This document shows, one piece after another, positions 56,293 through 64,000 of a stretch of 64,000 nucleotides of DNA (its first letter is position 1; each line of letters begins with the position of its first letter). The DNA is taken from assembly GCF_019049675.1 (NCBI RefSeq), contig NZ_JAFMOW010000048.1:1-64000 (forward strand). Direction: 5' to 3'. The notes under the pieces were generated by a model. That model saw nothing but the letters and a program-made list of their open reading frames with translations. It ran no database searches and was not told the origin of the DNA. Position numbers and translations under genes: made by a program. The DNA is from Rahnella bonaserana (GTDB taxonomy: Bacteria; Pseudomonadota; Gammaproteobacteria; Enterobacterales; Enterobacteriaceae).

Positions 56293-57786
56293 CTAGAAAT
56301 TCAGCCCCGCGTCGTCACCATACTGCGGTTGTGCGGTCAGCGGCGGAGAGACATTGAGCGTAATCCAGTTGGATGTCACTTTCTGCGATTTACTGTCTTC
56401 GACCGTGACGGAAAGCCGGTAACTGTTGGTCGCGCCCGGCGAGTTATCCCATTGCGGTACAATCACACTCCAGCCATCAGGGTTACGGTTATTCGCCGGT
56501 GGCGTCAGGCTGAGTGCCTGCGTGTCACCCTGCCAGCTTAGTGCCACAACTGAATTCACCGCGCGTAATTGCAGTTTGAGCGGCACAGTTTCGCCCGGCT
56601 GTAATGACCACGGCGGCGTGGCTAAAAATACCGATAACGTTTTGCGCTGCTTAAACTCCATGACCGGCATATTATTGCGATCGACCATATCCATCCGGCT
56701 GCCGCGCAGCGATCTCGCTGCCGCCACATTTTGCGATGACAACTGCTGAGCCAGCGGCACGCCCAGCCGGTAGTTCAGCGTCAGTTTAACCAGATCCTGA
56801 TTATCGCCGTCCTGCCCCGCCTGATGCTCTGCCATGACTGTCACCAGCGGCACCGGCGTGTAATTGAGCCCGAACGAAACCGCCGACGGATTGCTCTGGC
56901 GCGTTCCGTTACCGAATAAATCGACCTGATCACCAAAATACTGCTCGTAACTGAGCGACGCGCCCAGCTGGCGATAAAACGGCAAATAACCTTTGGTGGA
57001 GATGTCATAACCGCGGGCCTGACGGCGCAACTGCGTTGACGAGCTGCTGTCGGCTTTCCAGGAGGAAAACGGCTGATAATAGTTGGTCGAGAATCGCAGA
57101 TAATCTGTCCAGGCCTCTGCGCCAAGACTGCCCCGCGTCAGCTGATGGTCAAAATCATTATCGACAAAAGCGTTGTAACCCAGCATCCACGGGCCGGTAT
57201 TAAAACGCTGACCCAACCCGAAATTACCGACCGTAGCATCAGTTGCGCTTTGCAGACCGATCTGACTGTAGACCAGATTGTTTTCAGAATTGTATAACGG
57301 GCTGAAAAGCTGACCGGAACTGCCATCAAGATTATGACCGGTCATATCCAGCGTTGTACTGACTGTGCCCAGCGGCGAAAGTAAGCTGCTGGTTTCTTTC
57401 TGAACCAGTTTAGCAGCCTGACTCAGTGCCAGTGTTTCGGCCTGCACACGCAGCGGATCGTCGCTGTCACTGGTCGTGGTACCCAGTTCTTTCAGGGTGG
57501 TCGCCAGCTGTTTTTCAGTAGCACTCGGGCCGGTATCATTTTTAATGTACTGGCTGCCCAGACTTGGCAGAGCATTAGTCTGCGGCGCAGCGCCGGTGTT
57601 AAATGTTGAATGATTATCGCTGGCGGGCAGGAAACCGGTGAGGTTATAGCTGAGGCCGCCGTATTCGGCAGGGTCTGCCGTCAGCGCACTGGCGCTTACA
57701 GCATAGAGAGCAGTTCCTCCTGCGAATATCACAGGGACTGCGTAACGCTTCAATAAATCAGAAAAAAAATCTGTGACGTTTGTCAT
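56293..57786 (-). CDS. ychO: Invasin-like inverse autotransporter beta-domain protein YchO
   Basis: The 497-residue protein has an N-terminal signal region (to about residue 40), then a 12-strand beta-barrel of the intimin/invasin type with the motifs RFNTGPWMLGYNAFVDNDFD and RQARGYDISTKGYLPFYRQ, and one C-terminal Ig-like domain. It probably sits in the outer membrane; the short passenger suggests a minor adhesin. E. coli also has ychO next to narL. Confidence 0.88.
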   Translation of the reverse strand: MTNVTDFFSDLLKRYAVPVIFAGGTALYAVSASALTADPAEYGGLSYNLTGFLPASDNHSTFNTGAAPQTNALPSLGSQYIKNDTGPSATEKQLATTLKELGTTTSDSDDPLRVQAETLALSQAAKLVQKETSSLLSPLGTVSTTLDMTGHNLDGSSGQLFSPLYNSENNLVYSQIGLQSATDATVGNFGLGQRFNTGPWMLGYNAFVDNDFDHQLTRGSLGAEAWTDYLRFSTNYYQPFSSWKADSSSSTQLRRQARGYDISTKGYLPFYRQLGASLSYEQYFGDQVDLFGNGTRQSNPSAVSFGLNYTPVPLVTVMAEHQAGQDGDNQDLVKLTLNYRLGVPLAQQLSSQNVAAARSLRGSRMDMVDRNNMPVMEFKQRKTLSVFLATPPWSLQPGETVPLKLQLRAVNSVVALSWQGDTQALSLTPPANNRNPDGWSVIVPQWDNSPGATNSYRLSVTVEDSKSQKVTSNWITLNVSPPLTAQPQYGDDAGLNF

Positions 57787-58201
57787 GCCTTACACATTTT
57801 GTTAGTAAGATTTGATCTTACCTCACAAGCAGCATAATTCAACCTTCATGCCACAAAAGGTCACACACCCCTTCTCCTTAAGTGAAATCATTTGAATTCA
57901 TTTCCTTGATGAATACATGGATGAATTGTCATCAGATCACAAAATTTCTTCTAAAATTACATCGAAAGAATCAATTCACACACATTTCATAACATTTTTA
58001 ACACACTAACCATTTATCTTTACAGTCTGTTTTCATTTATCCTTAGCAGGTTAACGATTTCTGATGCCACCCGACTGCTTTTGCAGAGCGTATCTGAAAT
58101 CAGAATGGAGTTGTGACCCGCAGATGTTTAATACGCGGGATCAGCGTCATTTATAGCCAGTTGTTGCAACACATAGCCCTTCTAAAAAACAGGGAACATA
58201 A
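57787..58201. promoter_or_regulatory. AT-rich divergent control region between ychO and the gluconate dehydrogenase operon
   Basis: The 415-bp gap must hold promoters for both divergent genes. I see a hairpin CCCGC (58117-58121) with GCGGG (58135-58139), and AGGGAAC before the dehydrogenase start. No clear CRP, FNR or Fur site is visible. Confidence 0.45.
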
Positions 58202-58951
58202 ATGAGCAAAAAAACATTGCCCGGTGTAACACGCCGGCAGATTCTCTCGTTCACGGCAGCCTCAGCGGTATTGGGCGCAGCCAAAGCCGCAAACGCAGTC
58301 ACGCTCAAAGGTACGCCCGTGTGGAGCCCCTTCGATGCGAGTCCCCCACCGCAAATTGACATCGATGGCTGGGCGTTCTTCACCGATGCAGAAGCCGCCG
58401 CAATGGAAGCCATCGTTGACCGGCTGGTACCTGCCGATAATCTGAGCGTCGGCGGCAAAGAAGCCGGCTGCGCTGTGTTTATTGACCGCCAGCTGGCTGG
58501 TTTCTACGGCACCTACGCCCGTCTGTATATGGAAGGCCCTTTCCAGGAAGGCACGCCGGAGCAAGGCGATCAGTCTCCGCTGGTTCCCCAGCAACGTTAC
58601 CGTCTGGGCCTTGCCGCACTGGATAAATATACCCAGTCTCAGCACCAGAAGTTGTTCAAAGACCTGCCCGGTGACCAGCAGGACCAAATTCTGTCCGGTC
58701 TGGAAAACGGAAAAATAGCTCTCGATGGGATCGATTCCAAACTGTTCTTCGCCATTGCGCTGAAAAACACCATGGAAGGTTTCTTCGCCGATCCCATTTA
58801 TGGCGGTAACCGCAATATGGTGTCGTGGAAAATGCTGGGCTTTCCTGGCGCACGCTACGACTACCGCGAATATGTCGGCAAACATAACCAGAAACTCGAT
58901 CTGGAACCGCTGAGTATTTCGGGCGGCGACGCATGGAAAATGAAAAGCTAA
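58202..58951 (+). CDS. Gluconate 2-dehydrogenase small (gamma) subunit
   Basis: The 249-residue protein has a twin-arginine signal (TRRQILSFTAASAVLGAAK) and belongs to the gluconate 2-dehydrogenase subunit 3 family. It is thought to carry the cofactor-loaded large subunit through the Tat system to the periplasm. It is first in a three-gene operon; the flavoprotein follows 15 bp on. AGGGAAC precedes the ATG. The same subunit type also occurs in 2-keto-gluconate and sorbitol dehydrogenases, so the substrate of the complex is not certain. Confidence 0.82.
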   Translation: MSKKTLPGVTRRQILSFTAASAVLGAAKAANAVTLKGTPVWSPFDASPPPQIDIDGWAFFTDAEAAAMEAIVDRLVPADNLSVGGKEAGCAVFIDRQLAGFYGTYARLYMEGPFQEGTPEQGDQSPLVPQQRYRLGLAALDKYTQSQHQKLFKDLPGDQQDQILSGLENGKIALDGIDSKLFFAIALKNTMEGFFADPIYGGNRNMVSWKMLGFPGARYDYREYVGKHNQKLDLEPLSISGGDAWKMKS

Positions 58952-58966
58952 GGGCAGAACAACATT

Positions 58967-60730
58967 ATGGCAAAGAAATTACCTAAAACCGACGTGGTGG
59001 TTATCGGGCTCGGCTGGGCCGGTTCGATCATCGCCAATGAATTATGCGACGAAGGCCTCAACGTAGTGGCGATTGAGCGCGGTCCGTGGCGCGATACTGC
59101 CCGTGATTTCAACGTGGCGACCGTCACTGACGAATTGCGTTACAACAGCCGTCAGGAACTGATGCTGCGTACCCGCCAGAACACCATCACTATCCGTAAC
59201 AATCCGGCACAAACCGCCCTGCCAATGCGCGAATGGGGTTCTTTCCACCCGGGCAACGGCACCGGCGGCGCAGGCAACCACTGGGCGGGGATCACCTTCC
59301 GTTTCCAGCCCGATGAATTCCGGCTGAAAAGCCATCTGACCGAACGTTATGGCGCGAATGCTATCCCGGAAGAACTGGTTCTGCAGGACTGGGGCACCGA
59401 CTGGGAAGAGATGGAACCGCACTATGCCTCTTTCGAACGCCTTGCCGGTGTTTCCGGTAAAGCCAGCAATGTGAAAGGCGAACATCATGACGGCGGTAAC
59501 CCGTATGAAGGGATGCGATCGATTGAGTACCCAACCCGCCCGATGGATCAGCCTTATGGCCCGACGCTGTTTGCTGAAGCCGCGCGCAATATGGGCTACA
59601 AGGCTTTCCCGGTGCCCTCTTCGCTGATTTCCGAACCTTACACCAACCCGCTCGGCGTGAAAATGGGGCCGTGTACGTACTGCGGTTTCTGCACCAACTA
59701 CGGCTGCGCAAACTATTCGAAAGCCAGCGCCATCACCACCGTGTTACCGGCGCTTATCCGCAAAGAGAATTTCGAAGCGCGCACCAACTGTGAAGTGATG
59801 CAGGTGCTGACCGATTCCACAGGCAAACGCGCCACCGGTGTGGTCTACATCGACTCTTCCGGTGATGAGTGGGAACAGCCGGCAGATCTGGTGATTGTCA
59901 GCGCTTTCACCTTTGAAAACGTGCGTCTGATGCTGCTTTCCGGTATCGGCAAACCATACGACCCGGTCACCTTAAGTGGCACCACCGGTCGTAATTATGC
60001 TTATCAGACCGCCAACAGCGTGCAGCTGTTCTTTGATGACAAAAACTTCAACCCGTTCATCGGCGCAGGCGCGGTCGGTATGGGTATTGATGATTTTAAC
60101 AACGACAACTTTGACCACAGCGGTCTGGGCTTCTTCGGCGGCGGCAGTATCCGCGTCACGCCGATCGGTGGTGCGCCAATCGGTTACCGCCCGGTTCCGC
60201 CGGGAACGCCAAAGTGGGGTTCCGAGTGGAAAAAAGCCACGGCAGACAACTACCTCAGCTCAATGTCGATCGGTTGTGAAGCCAGCAGCTACACCACCAA
60301 AACCAACTATCTGTCGCTTGATCCGAACTACAAGGATCGCCTGGGCCGTCCGCTGCTGCGTGTGACCTTCGACTTCCCGGAAAACGACCTGAAAATGGCC
60401 GCCTATTGCACCGGTAAAGTCGCTGAAATCGCCAAGGCGATGAACCCGCGCCAGCTGGTTGCTAACCCGATGAAAGGCCACTGGAACGGTACGCCGTATC
60501 AGTCCTCACACGTGGTCGGCGGTTTTGTGATGGGCGCGGATCCTTCCACCAGCTCAGTCAACAAACACCTGCAAGTCTGGGATGTGCCTAACCTGTTTGT
60601 GGTCGGCGCTTCGGCCTTCCCGCAAAACCCGGGTTACAACCCGACCGGCACCGTGGGCGCGCTGGCGTTTAAAGCCGCCTATGCCATCCGTAACTTCTAT
60701 CTGAAAAAACCGGGAGAGATGATCGCATGA
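58967..60730 (+). CDS. Gluconate 2-dehydrogenase FAD-binding large subunit (GMC oxidoreductase)
   Basis: This 587-residue flavoprotein oxidises the sugar acid, most likely D-gluconate to 2-keto-gluconate, in the periplasm. It has the FAD fold VVIGLGWAGSIIANEL (about 10-25), GTGGAGNHWAGI, a cysteine-rich GPCTYCGFCTNYGCANYSK (about 230-250) like the Fe-S binding region of related enzymes, and the C-terminal active-site region NPGYNPTGTVGALAF. No own signal peptide is visible; the small subunit supplies export. It overlaps the cytochrome gene by 4 bp. Confidence 0.85.
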   Translation: MAKKLPKTDVVVIGLGWAGSIIANELCDEGLNVVAIERGPWRDTARDFNVATVTDELRYNSRQELMLRTRQNTITIRNNPAQTALPMREWGSFHPGNGTGGAGNHWAGITFRFQPDEFRLKSHLTERYGANAIPEELVLQDWGTDWEEMEPHYASFERLAGVSGKASNVKGEHHDGGNPYEGMRSIEYPTRPMDQPYGPTLFAEAARNMGYKAFPVPSSLISEPYTNPLGVKMGPCTYCGFCTNYGCANYSKASAITTVLPALIRKENFEARTNCEVMQVLTDSTGKRATGVVYIDSSGDEWEQPADLVIVSAFTFENVRLMLLSGIGKPYDPVTLSGTTGRNYAYQTANSVQLFFDDKNFNPFIGAGAVGMGIDDFNNDNFDHSGLGFFGGGSIRVTPIGGAPIGYRPVPPGTPKWGSEWKKATADNYLSSMSIGCEASSYTTKTNYLSLDPNYKDRLGRPLLRVTFDFPENDLKMAAYCTGKVAEIAKAMNPRQLVANPMKGHWNGTPYQSSHVVGGFVMGADPSTSSVNKHLQVWDVPNLFVVGASAFPQNPGYNPTGTVGALAFKAAYAIRNFYLKKPGEMIA

Positions 60731-61962
60731 AAAAGTTAACGTCATTCTCACTCGGATTACTGGCACTGAGCGTTTCCGGTCTGGCGCATGCCGCGGGCGA
60801 CGGCTCCTTCGAACAGGTGGAACGCGGGCGTTATCTGGCCACCGTGGGCGACTGCGCGGCCTGTCATACCGCCCCGACGCCGGATGCCAAACCTTTCGCC
60901 GGTGGCGTGCCGATTGAAACGCCGTTTGGCCGTCTGGTCGGCGCAAATATCACGCCGGATCCGGAAACAGGTATCGGTAAATGGAGCTTCGACGACTTCC
61001 AGCGCGCGATGTCCGAAGGTATCGGTCACGGCGGGAAACGTCTGTACGGCGCGATGCCTTTCACGGCGTACACCAAAGTCACCCGTGAAGATAACGCCGC
61101 CATCTGGGCTTATCTGCAAACCCTGCAACCGGTGCATCACGAAGTCGAAACCAACCAGCTGCCGTTCCCGTTCAACGTGCGTACCAGCCTGATGGGCTGG
61201 AACTGGCTGAACTTCAACAAAGGCGAATTTAAACCGCAGATGGATAAGTCTGCCGAATGGAATCGCGGCGCTTATATTGTTGAAGGCCTGGGGCACTGCG
61301 GAACCTGTCATACGCCGAAAAATATGATCGGCGGTGACAAGGACAGCGAATTCCTGCAAGGCGCTGTGGTTGAAAACTGGGTCGCGCCGGACATCACCAC
61401 CAACAAGCACACGGGTATCGGCAACTGGACGCAGGAAGATCTGATGCAATATCTTAAGACCGGTTCTAACCGCTTCGATATGGCGTCAGGCCCGATGGCT
61501 GAAGAAGTGACAAATTCTTCACAACACTGGACGGATGCGGATCTCAAGGCCGTGGCGGTTTATCTTAAAGACAGCGGTCACGACAGCGGAAATAAAGCTC
61601 CGGCGCCGGTGAAAGCGGAAGATAACGCCATGATGACCGGGAAGCACATCTATGCTGACCGTTGTTCCGCGTGTCATACGCCTGACGGCAAAGGTCAGGA
61701 AGGATTGTTCCCGCGGCTGGCCGATTCAGCGCTCATCAATCAGCCTGACGCCACATCGCTTATCCGCGTGGTGCTGACGGGCAGCCGTCCGGTCGGAACC
61801 GACAGCAAACCGACGGCGCCGTCTATGCCTTCGTTTGATGCCAATATGAGCGACGCCGATGTGGCTAACGTACTGACGTATATCCGTAACAGCTGGGGAA
61901 ATGCCGCCTCGCCGGTGTCAGCCTCAGACGTGAAAGACCTGCGTGCAGAACTAAAGAAATAA
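60727..61962 (+). CDS. Gluconate 2-dehydrogenase cytochrome c subunit
   Basis: The 411-residue protein has a Sec signal peptide (MKKLTSFSLGLLALSVSGLA, cleaved near AHA) and three haem-binding motifs: CAACH (about 43), CGTCH (about 191) and CSACH (about 313). It passes electrons from the flavoprotein to ubiquinone in the inner membrane. The triple-haem layout is the standard of the gluconate and alcohol dehydrogenase cytochromes. A strong terminator follows. Confidence 0.9.
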   Translation: MKKLTSFSLGLLALSVSGLAHAAGDGSFEQVERGRYLATVGDCAACHTAPTPDAKPFAGGVPIETPFGRLVGANITPDPETGIGKWSFDDFQRAMSEGIGHGGKRLYGAMPFTAYTKVTREDNAAIWAYLQTLQPVHHEVETNQLPFPFNVRTSLMGWNWLNFNKGEFKPQMDKSAEWNRGAYIVEGLGHCGTCHTPKNMIGGDKDSEFLQGAVVENWVAPDITTNKHTGIGNWTQEDLMQYLKTGSNRFDMASGPMAEEVTNSSQHWTDADLKAVAVYLKDSGHDSGNKAPAPVKAEDNAMMTGKHIYADRCSACHTPDGKGQEGLFPRLADSALINQPDATSLIRVVLTGSRPVGTDSKPTAPSMPSFDANMSDADVANVLTYIRNSWGNAASPVSASDVKDLRAELKK

Positions 61963-61983
61963 GCAGGAAACGATTGAAATGAC

Positions 61984-62011
61984 AAAGGCCGCGCAAGCGG
62001 CCTTTCTTTAT
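61984..62011 (+). terminator. Rho-independent terminator of the gluconate dehydrogenase operon
   Basis: AAAGGCCGC-GCAA-GCGGCCTTT has a 9-bp perfect stem and is followed by CTTTAT. It lies 22 bp after the cytochrome stop, between convergent genes. Confidence 0.92.
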
Positions 62012-62028
62012 GCAAGCATCACAGAAAA

Positions 62029-62448
62029 TCAGTGTCGGGAAGGCATTTGCATAATCTGAACTAACAGATGATCATTATTCTGGCTTAATTGCACCAGATG
62101 TTTGCATTCCACTTTAATGGCAGTGAGCTGTTCTTCGGTCAGCGAGTACGGCAGGTTGATATCAATGCTGTACATATTTTGCTGCCCGGCCAGTTCAATC
62201 AGGCGGACGATATTGGTTTCATCGCTGACCTGCGTGGAAACCACCTGTAAAGCCAGTGCGCGTAAGGCTTCCTGCCGGGAATTTTCTTTTTTAGAACGGG
62301 ATTTCAGTACCATGCCGAAGAAAGGCATCACGCCGTAAATCGCGTCAACAAAGCTCCATTTCTTTTTGCAGGATGCGGACAAATATTCCATATAGTCAAA
62401 GGACGCTTTTTGACTGCGCGCATCAGGTACCAGGCGGTTTTCATTCAT
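62029..62448 (-). CDS. Hypothetical 139-residue protein next to rstA
   Basis: I do not recognise this protein. It has no signal peptide. One moderately hydrophobic stretch, FVDAIYGVMPFFGMVLKS (about 33-50), may touch the membrane. It has several cysteines and a helical middle (RQEALRALALQVVSTQV). It is convergent with the cytochrome gene and divergent from rstA, so it may share control with the latter. Codon use looks native. Confidence 0.65.
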   Translation of the reverse strand: MNENRLVPDARSQKASFDYMEYLSASCKKKWSFVDAIYGVMPFFGMVLKSRSKKENSRQEALRALALQVVSTQVSDETNIVRLIELAGQQNMYSIDINLPYSLTEEQLTAIKVECKHLVQLSQNNDHLLVQIMQMPSRH

Positions 62449-62743
62449 CCCCTATTCCTCTTCCTGGTCAGGGCTAATCAATTATTCAATCAATGTATAA
62501 CGATGAAGATATTCGCCTATATAATGGCATAATTCACGGATACTTTGCCAGTCGGTTCGGGTGCTTAAGTTTGAGCAATTATTGCCTGAGCAGACAGAAT
62601 TTATCATTTCAGAATTTATCGAAAGTATTTCGCGGAGATGGAATTTACGCCGCAAAACTGACATGTTCTATTACGCTAGCAGGATGGCGCCGCCAGCTGG
62701 GTCACGCTATCCTAATCACCGGATTTCTTAAAGCAGCAAGCCA
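62449..62743. promoter_or_regulatory. Control region upstream of rstA
   Basis: This 295-bp gap lies between the 139-residue gene and rstA. In E. coli rstA is under PhoP control; I looked for a TGTTTA-type direct repeat and found no clear one. A small open frame here (62493-62747) overlaps the rstA start and is not supported. Confidence 0.4.
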
Positions 62744-63475
62744 ATGAATAAAATCGTTTTTGTAGAAGATGATGTAGAAGTCGGCAACCTGATCGCCGCC
62801 TATCTGGGTAAACACGATATCGATGTTATGGTAGAGCCGCGTGGCGATACGGCGCAGGCACGTATTGAGAAGGAAAAACCCGATCTTGTCCTGCTGGACA
62901 TCATGCTTCCCGGCAAAGACGGCATGACGTTGTGCCGCGATTTACGGCCGATATTTCCGGGGCCAATCGTGTTGCTGACCTCGCTCGACAGCGACATGAA
63001 CCACATTTTATCGCTGGAAATGGGCGCTAACGATTACATTCTGAAAACCACACCACCGGCCGTGCTTCTGGCGCGTTTGCGTCTGCATTTACGCCAGAGT
63101 CCGGCGCAGACAATTCAAAACGAGCAGCCGGTTCAGACCCTGAAAAGTGGCAATGCCCTGCACTTTGGACAGCTTTGTATCGATCCGGTTAACCGCGAAG
63201 TTACGCTGGTTGATGAAACTATTGTGCTTTCCACTTCCGACTTTGATTTGCTGTGGGAACTGGCGACACATGCTGGTCGCATTATGGACCGCGAAGCCTT
63301 GCTGAAAAACCTGCGTGGCGTCAGCTATGACGGACTGGATCGCAGCATCGACGTGGCGATTTCCCGCCTGCGCCGCAAGTTATATGACAACACTCTTGAG
63401 CCCTTCCGCATTAAAACTGTGCGTAACAAAGGCTATCTGTTTGCCCCTAACGCCTGGGAGTCTCTGCAGGAATGA
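62744..63475 (+). CDS. rstA: Response regulator RstA
   Basis: RstA is an OmpR-family response regulator in the PhoPQ-linked RstAB system. The 243-residue protein has a receiver domain with VFVEDDVEVG and the phosphorylated Asp in LLDIMLPGKDGM (about 52), and a winged-helix domain ending with SYDGLDRSIDVAISRLRR. It is close to E. coli RstA over the whole length. Its TGA overlaps the rstB ATG. Confidence 0.95.
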   Translation: MNKIVFVEDDVEVGNLIAAYLGKHDIDVMVEPRGDTAQARIEKEKPDLVLLDIMLPGKDGMTLCRDLRPIFPGPIVLLTSLDSDMNHILSLEMGANDYILKTTPPAVLLARLRLHLRQSPAQTIQNEQPVQTLKSGNALHFGQLCIDPVNREVTLVDETIVLSTSDFDLLWELATHAGRIMDREALLKNLRGVSYDGLDRSIDVAISRLRRKLYDNTLEPFRIKTVRNKGYLFAPNAWESLQE

Positions 63476-64000
63476 AAAAGCTTTTCATCCAGTTCTTTTT
63501 GTTGCTGCTGGTGTGCTTTATGGTCATGGCGATGCTGGTGGGGCTGGTCTATAAAGTGACCGCTGAGAAAACAGGCCGGCAGTCCATGAACGATCTGATG
63601 AAAAGTTCGCTCTATTTAATGCGCAGTGAGCTCAGGGAAATCCCGATTAAAGACTGGAATAAGACCATCAATACGCTGGATCTGAATCTGTCTTTCAAAC
63701 TGCACATTGAACCCCTCGGTAAACGCAAACTCTCGCCGCTGCTCGATCAGCGCCTGAAAGACGGCGAAATTGTCGCGCTTGATGATGAATATACGTTTAT
63801 CCAGCGGGTGCCGCGCAGCCATTACGTGCTGGTGGTCGGGCCGATCCCGTATCTGTTTTACATGCACGAAATGCGTGTGCTTGACCTCGTTCTGCTGATG
63901 TTCATCGGCCTGTCGCTCGCCTTACCCGTCTTCCTGTGGATGCGTCCGCACTGGCAGGATTTGCTGCGTCTGGAAAACTCGGCGCTGCGCCTCGGTAACG
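63472..64000 (+). CDS. rstB: Sensor kinase RstB (N-terminal part; continues past the window)
   Basis: The frame starts at ATG 63472, overlapping rstA by 4 bp, and stays open to the window edge, giving about 176 residues. It begins MKKLFIQFFLLLLVCFMVMA (helix 1), has SSLYLMRSELREIP and the periplasmic part RVPRSHYVLVVGPIP, then helix 2 (LVLLMFIGLSLALPVFLW) and MRPHWQDL. These match E. coli RstB. HAMP, H-box and ATPase domains lie outside the window. Confidence 0.92.
   Translation, partial: MKKLFIQFFLLLLVCFMVMAMLVGLVYKVTAEKTGRQSMNDLMKSSLYLMRSELREIPIKDWNKTINTLDLNLSFKLHIEPLGKRKLSPLLDQRLKDGEIVALDDEYTFIQRVPRSHYVLVVGPIPYLFYMHEMRVLDLVLLMFIGLSLALPVFLWMRPHWQDLLRLENSALRLGN

Noticed and set aside
62493-62747. 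Plus-strand open frame of 84 codons overlapping the rstA start
   Set aside because: No ribosome site or similarity; codon use is unlike the neighbours and it fills the rstA control region.

Overview
The window reads as a chromosomal segment of an enterobacterium of the Yersiniaceae type, most like Rahnella or a close relative. This rests on gene content, moderate GC, ERIC elements, a periplasmic gluconate dehydrogenase and gene order shared with E. coli in several blocks (ynfK-mlc-ynfL-ynfM; ydgK-rsxABCDGE-nth; narXL-ychO; rstAB). No genome search was possible, so the genus is an inference. No rRNA, tRNA, intact insertion sequence or CRISPR array was seen.

Layout: 1-1140 is an AT-rich island remnant: the end of a small membrane protein, a terminator, two related hairpins and a decayed P4-type integrase. 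1476-14376 holds the divergent cellulose operons bcsRQABC and bcsEFG; bcsZ is missing between bcsB and bcsC. 15121-25855 is a sugar block: a GntR-type regulator divergent from uxuA, then araC, araFGH and araBA (no araD, no uxuB). 26525-30001 is an ABC importer of the ferric/phosphonate type, followed by a DHA2-type MFS exporter, an orphan 167-aa protein, bioD2, mlc, ynfL and ynfM. 36974-39842 is accessory: an AT-rich 495-aa membrane protein and an FAD monooxygenase with a perfect Fur box. 40560-48919 carries dcuC, ydgK, the complete rsx electron-transfer operon and nth. 49275-56212 carries a DUF2501 protein, a LysR regulator, an esterase, and narK divergent from narXL. 56293-64000 holds the invasin-like ychO, a three-subunit gluconate 2-dehydrogenase, a small orphan and rstA with the start of rstB.

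How the genes work together: cellulose export with its c-di-GMP control; arabinose and hexuronate uptake and catabolism; anaerobic nitrate and C4-dicarboxylate physiology (narK has a perfect FNR site); periplasmic sugar-acid oxidation feeding the respiratory chain.

The most unusual structure is non-coding. Four large gene-free stretches (about 14.4-15.1, 25.9-26.5, 39.8-40.4 and 48.9-49.1 kb) are mosaics of the same intergenic modules in both orientations. They include a hairpin seen six times whose 8-nt loop follows CCNNNGGT while its stem sequence changes with pairing kept, and short expansions of a telomere-like CCTTAA hexamer. A related hairpin module at 1331-1422 and 25911-26003 also changes its stem by compensating substitutions. 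I regard this as the best candidate for something undescribed.
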